Positions 50,876 to 53,480 of a DNA stretch of 53,480 nucleotides are shown piece after piece. This DNA is from Agromyces seonyuensis. GTDB lineage: Bacteria > Actinomycetota > Actinomycetes > Actinomycetales > Microbacteriaceae. The notes below the pieces were generated by a model that was not told the origin of the DNA, did no database searches, and was given only the letters and a program-made list of their open reading frames with translations. The position numbers were made by a program, and so were the translations under genes. The DNA is taken from contig NZ_WSTA01000018.1 of NCBI RefSeq assembly GCF_009789225.1, forward strand, positions 1-53,480, read 5' to 3'. Position 1 is the first letter of the stretch. The number at the start of each line of letters is the position of its first letter.

Positions 50876-51889
50876 GTGGCCCGCCCGAAACCCCAGCGTC
50901 TGAACCCCGCCGCCGAGATCCCCGCCCGCAAGGCCGGAGCGAGCGGCAACCCCGCCAAGCGCGCGCAGGATGCGCGCCGTGCGACGACGTCCACCGGTGC
51001 CCCGGCGCCGACGGGCGTCCGCGCGTGGATCGCCGGCGCACGGCTGCGCACCCTTCCGCTCGGCATCGCCCCCGTCGCCCTCGGCACGGGCGCCGGCATC
51101 GTGGCCCTGCCCGAGCGCGGCCTCTGGCACCCGCTCTACGCGGTGCTCGCGCTCGTCGTCGCGCTCGCGCTGCAGATCGGCGTCAACTACGCCAACGACT
51201 ACTCCGACGGCGTGCGCGGCACGGACGACTTCCGCGTCGGACCGGCCCGCCTGACCGGTTCCGGGGCCGCGCGGCCGCGCACCGTCCTCATCGTCGCGCT
51301 CGCGTTCTTCGCCCTCGCGGCCGCCGCGGGCCTCGCGCTCACGATCCTCACCGGGCACTGGTGGTTCCTCGCCGTCGGCGCCGCCGCGATCGTCGCCGGC
51401 TGGTTCTACACGGGCGGCAAGCGGCCCTACGGCTACTTCGGCCTCGGCGAGCTGTTCGTCTTCGTATTCTTCGGGCTCGTCGCGACCGCGGGCTCCGCGT
51501 TCGTGCAGGCCGGCACGGTCAACCTCGAGGCGTGGATCGGCGGCGTCGGCATCGGCCTCATCGCGTGCGCCGTCCTCATGGTCAACAACCTCCGCGACCT
51601 CGGCCCCGATGCCGCGGCCGGCAAGCGCACGCTCGCCGTCCTCGTGGGACCGGTCGTCGGACGCATCCTCTACGTCGCGTTCCTGCTCATCCCGTTCGGC
51701 TTCGTGATCTTCTTCGGCCTGCTCTACCCGGGGTCGTGGCTCGTGCTGTTCGCGCTGCTCGCCGCCATCCCGGCCGCCCTCATCACCCTGACGGCGAAGA
51801 CGTCGAAGGAGCTCATCCTCGCGCTGCAGCTCACGAGCCTCGTCGCCCTCGTCTACGGCGTGGGCCTCGGCCTGGCGTTCGCGCTCTGA
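50876..51889 (+). CDS. menA: 1,4-Dihydroxy-2-naphthoate polyprenyltransferase
   Basis: 337 residues from GTG 50876. A UbiA-type membrane prenyltransferase with about 8-9 TM helices. The Mg-diphosphate motif is NYANDYSDGVRGTD, the second Asp-rich region NNLRDLGPDAAAGKRTLAV. It attaches the polyprenyl tail to DHNA, giving demethylmenaquinone. A basic, about 45-residue N-terminal tail (PKPQRLNPAAEIPARKAGAS) precedes TM1. An ATG three codons upstream is part of the promoter. Confidence 0.93.
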   Translation: MARPKPQRLNPAAEIPARKAGASGNPAKRAQDARRATTSTGAPAPTGVRAWIAGARLRTLPLGIAPVALGTGAGIVALPERGLWHPLYAVLALVVALALQIGVNYANDYSDGVRGTDDFRVGPARLTGSGAARPRTVLIVALAFFALAAAAGLALTILTGHWWFLAVGAAAIVAGWFYTGGKRPYGYFGLGELFVFVFFGLVATAGSAFVQAGTVNLEAWIGGVGIGLIACAVLMVNNLRDLGPDAAAGKRTLAVLVGPVVGRILYVAFLLIPFGFVIFFGLLYPGSWLVLFALLAAIPAALITLTAKTSKELILALQLTSLVALVYGVGLGLAFAL

Positions 51890-51949
51890 CCTCGGGGCCC
51901 GGAGTTCGACGGCCGTCGAGCATCGGATGACCGGAGCGGTCGGCCGCGC

Positions 51950-52264
51950 TCAGCCGCGGTCGGCCGGTCCGTCGATCGCGTCGTCCTCGACATCCTCGTC
52001 GCTCGGTCCCGACTTCGCCGAGCGCTCGGCGCGCTTCGGCTTCGGCGTCTCCTCGCCCTCGCCGTGGCGGGCCGCGTAGAGCTTGCCCGACATCGATTCG
52101 CGGGGCTTGCGGAGGAAGACGAGCGAGACGGCGAAACCGAACAGCGCCGCGACGATCGCGGACGCGTAGGGGTTGACGCCCGCCCAGAGGAGCACCACGA
52201 GCGGCACCGCGAAGACGACGATGCGCAGAGCGGTGTAGGAGACCCAGACGGGCAGCGATTTCAC
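51950..52264 (-). CDS. DUF4229 domain-containing membrane protein
   Basis: 104 residues from GTG 52264. Two TM helices (WVSYTALRIVVFAVPLVVLL and YASAIVAALFGFAVSLVFL), then KPRESMSGKLYAARHG and a charged, acidic/basic tail. This is the DUF4229 family, found beside menA in many actinobacteria. Function unknown. The nearest GGAGG is 21 bases from the GTG, too far to be used; the start is therefore less certain. Divergent from the PLDc_N gene. Confidence 0.82.
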   Translation of the reverse strand: MKSLPVWVSYTALRIVVFAVPLVVLLWAGVNPYASAIVAALFGFAVSLVFLRKPRESMSGKLYAARHGEGEETPKPKRAERSAKSGPSDEDVEDDAIDGPADRG

Positions 52265-52349
52265 GCGGGAAAGCTTACGTGCGCACCTCCTGTGGAGGCT
52301 CCCAGGTTCGACGGGTCCGAACGCCCGGGAGACGCCTAGACTGTCGGGC

Positions 52350-52757
52350 ATGGTCCGGCTCTGGATTGTCCTCGGCGTCGCGTTGGTCGTCTTCACGATC
52401 TACGCGATCGTCGACGCGGCGCTCGTCGAGCGCGACCGTGTGCGCGGTCTGCCGCGCTGGGCGTGGATCCTCGTCATCCTGTTCGTCCCGCTCATCGGCG
52501 GCGTGCTCTGGTTCGTGATCGGCCGAGGCCGTCGCCAGAAGTACCGCAGCGGTCGAGGCTCGGGAGCACCCGACGACGACCCCGACTTCCTGCGCCGACT
52601 CTCGAGCGATCGCGCGACCGAGGAGCGCATCCGCCGCCTCGAGCAGGAGCTCGCCGAACTCGACGAAGAGCCCGGCGACCACGGCGAGACGGGCCGGCCG
52701 CGACGCAGCGACGGCGACAACGGCAGCGACGCGGGCACCGGCCGACCGAATGCCTGA
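52350..52757 (+). CDS. PLDc_N domain membrane protein
   Basis: 135 residues. PLD-nuclease N-terminal membrane domain (residues 1-60): LWIVLGVALVVFTIYAIVDAAL, then WAWILVILFVPLIGGVLWFVIGRG. The C-terminal half is polar and likely coiled (TEERIRRLEQELAELDEEP). Function unknown; usual partner in the men cluster. ATG 52350 is 7 nt after TAGACT (52337-52342). It overlaps menD by 8 bases. Confidence 0.87.
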   Translation: MVRLWIVLGVALVVFTIYAIVDAALVERDRVRGLPRWAWILVILFVPLIGGVLWFVIGRGRRQKYRSGRGSGAPDDDPDFLRRLSSDRATEERIRRLEQELAELDEEPGDHGETGRPRRSDGDNGSDAGTGRPNA

Positions 52758-53480
52758 TCCCGCGCCCCTGAGCGCGGCCTCCGAGCACGCCTTCGCGCTG
52801 CTCGCCGAGTTCGCGGCGATCGGCGTCTCCGACGTCGTCGTGGCGCCCGGTTCCCGCTCGCAGGCGCTCGCGCTGGCCGCCGCCGAACTCGAGCGGGTGG
52901 GTGCGCTGCGCCTCCACGTGCGCATCGACGAGCGCGACGCCGGCTTCCTCGCGCTCGGACTCGCGTTGGAGTCCGGCCGTCCCTCGCTCATCGTCACGAC
53001 CTCCGGCACGGCGGTCGCGAACCTGCACCCGGCGATCCTCGAAGCGCACCACGCGGGCGTGCCGATCATCGCCCTCACGGCCGATCGCCCCGCGGCGCTC
53101 CGCGGCACGCGCGCCAACCAGACGACCCGGCAGCCCGGCATCTTCGGACCGATGGTGCGCTTCGAACGCGACGAGCCCGCCGTCGAGGCCGGCGCGGTCG
53201 ACGTGCCCGCGGTGCAGCGCCTGGCACGGCACGCATACGCCGCGGCGCTCGGTACCGACGACCTCGGCAACCGCATCGCCTCGCCCGGCGCGGGGCCCGT
53301 GCACCTGAACCTGCAGTACTCCGAGCCGCTCTCGACCGCGGTGCGCCTCGAGCGCGCGCCGCTGCCCCGGCCGTTCGCCCCGAAGCCGCCGCTCGGGCGG
53401 CGCTCGCCGGTGCCGCCGATGCCCGGCACGATCGTCGTCGCCGGCGCGGGCGCCGGGCCCGCGAGACCGGAGGAGCGCAC
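52750..53480 (+). CDS. menD: MenD, SEPHCHC synthase (N-terminal part, runs off right edge)
   Basis: 243 residues visible, starting MPDPAPLSAASEHAFALLAE. ThDP-dependent enzyme that joins isochorismate and 2-oxoglutarate, the first committed menaquinone step. Signatures: DVVVAPGSRSQALALAAAE (N-terminal PYR domain), RIDERDAGFLALGLAL (catalytic Glu region), TTSGTAVANLHPAILEAHHAGVPIIALTADRP. The 8-base overlap with the PLDc_N gene implies translational coupling. Confidence 0.93.
   Translation, partial: MPDPAPLSAASEHAFALLAEFAAIGVSDVVVAPGSRSQALALAAAELERVGALRLHVRIDERDAGFLALGLALESGRPSLIVTTSGTAVANLHPAILEAHHAGVPIIALTADRPAALRGTRANQTTRQPGIFGPMVRFERDEPAVEAGAVDVPAVQRLARHAYAAALGTDDLGNRIASPGAGPVHLNLQYSEPLSTAVRLERAPLPRPFAPKPPLGRRSPVPPMPGTIVVAGAGAGPARPEER

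Overview
The window is high-GC DNA that fits an actinobacterium, most likely family Microbacteriaceae. The reasons are very strong G/C third-position bias, a bS22 small ribosomal protein, a WYL regulator, a cytochrome c biogenesis set next to menaquinone genes in actinobacterial order, an archaeal-type aspartyl-tRNA synthetase, and many start codons that sit 6-8 nt after a TANNNT hexamer (leaderless-type promoters). I cannot name the genus from the sequence. Apart from genes cut at the two ends, gene content looks chromosomal. I see no phage, transposase, CRISPR array, rRNA or tRNA.

Layout. 0-8 kb: housekeeping genes: a cut-off unknown gene, upp, tadA, an amidotransferase-like protein, a cation-efflux (CDF) transporter, proC overlapping a GH20 glycosidase, an RlmC-type 23S rRNA methyltransferase and a DUF402 protein. 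8.2-9.9 kb: a YCII/DGPF protein overlapping an ECF42-type sigma factor. 9.8-17.9 kb: a complete kdp potassium operon on the minus strand (small membrane peptide, kdpF, A, B, C, D, E). 18-24 kb: a small membrane protein, an ABC exporter with a GbsR/MarR-type regulator, and a TrkH/TrkA potassium uptake pair, so two potassium systems lie within 14 kb. 23.9-29 kb: ArsR regulator, F420-type nitroreductase, GNAT, bS22, glutaredoxin-like protein, MFS transporter, aspS. 29-34 kb: histidine phosphatase, TlpA/ResA lipoprotein, CcdA, ResB, CcsB (system II cytochrome c maturation). 34.2-40.7 kb: one 2094-residue secreted amylopullulanase with LacI-type operators upstream and a LAxTG cell-wall anchor. 40.7-53.5 kb: DUF2207 protein, menC, a fatty acyl-CoA ligase, regulators, VOC and TPR proteins, then menB, menE, menA, DUF4229, PLDc_N and the start of menD.

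The respiratory theme is coherent: system II heme attachment makes c-type cytochromes, and menB/C/E/A/D make menaquinone that feeds them. The amylopullulanase would digest starch, glycogen or pullulan at the cell surface.

The most unusual signal is a family of palindromic repeats. The left arm begins GGTCGAGTAGCGACGAAG and ends CGTATCGAGACC; the right arm is its reverse complement. It occurs at ten loci. It is mostly intergenic, but it also lies in frame inside kdpB and ccsB, and at four or more other genes it supplies the last codons and the stop (…Val-Glu-stop). I know of no established name or function for it.
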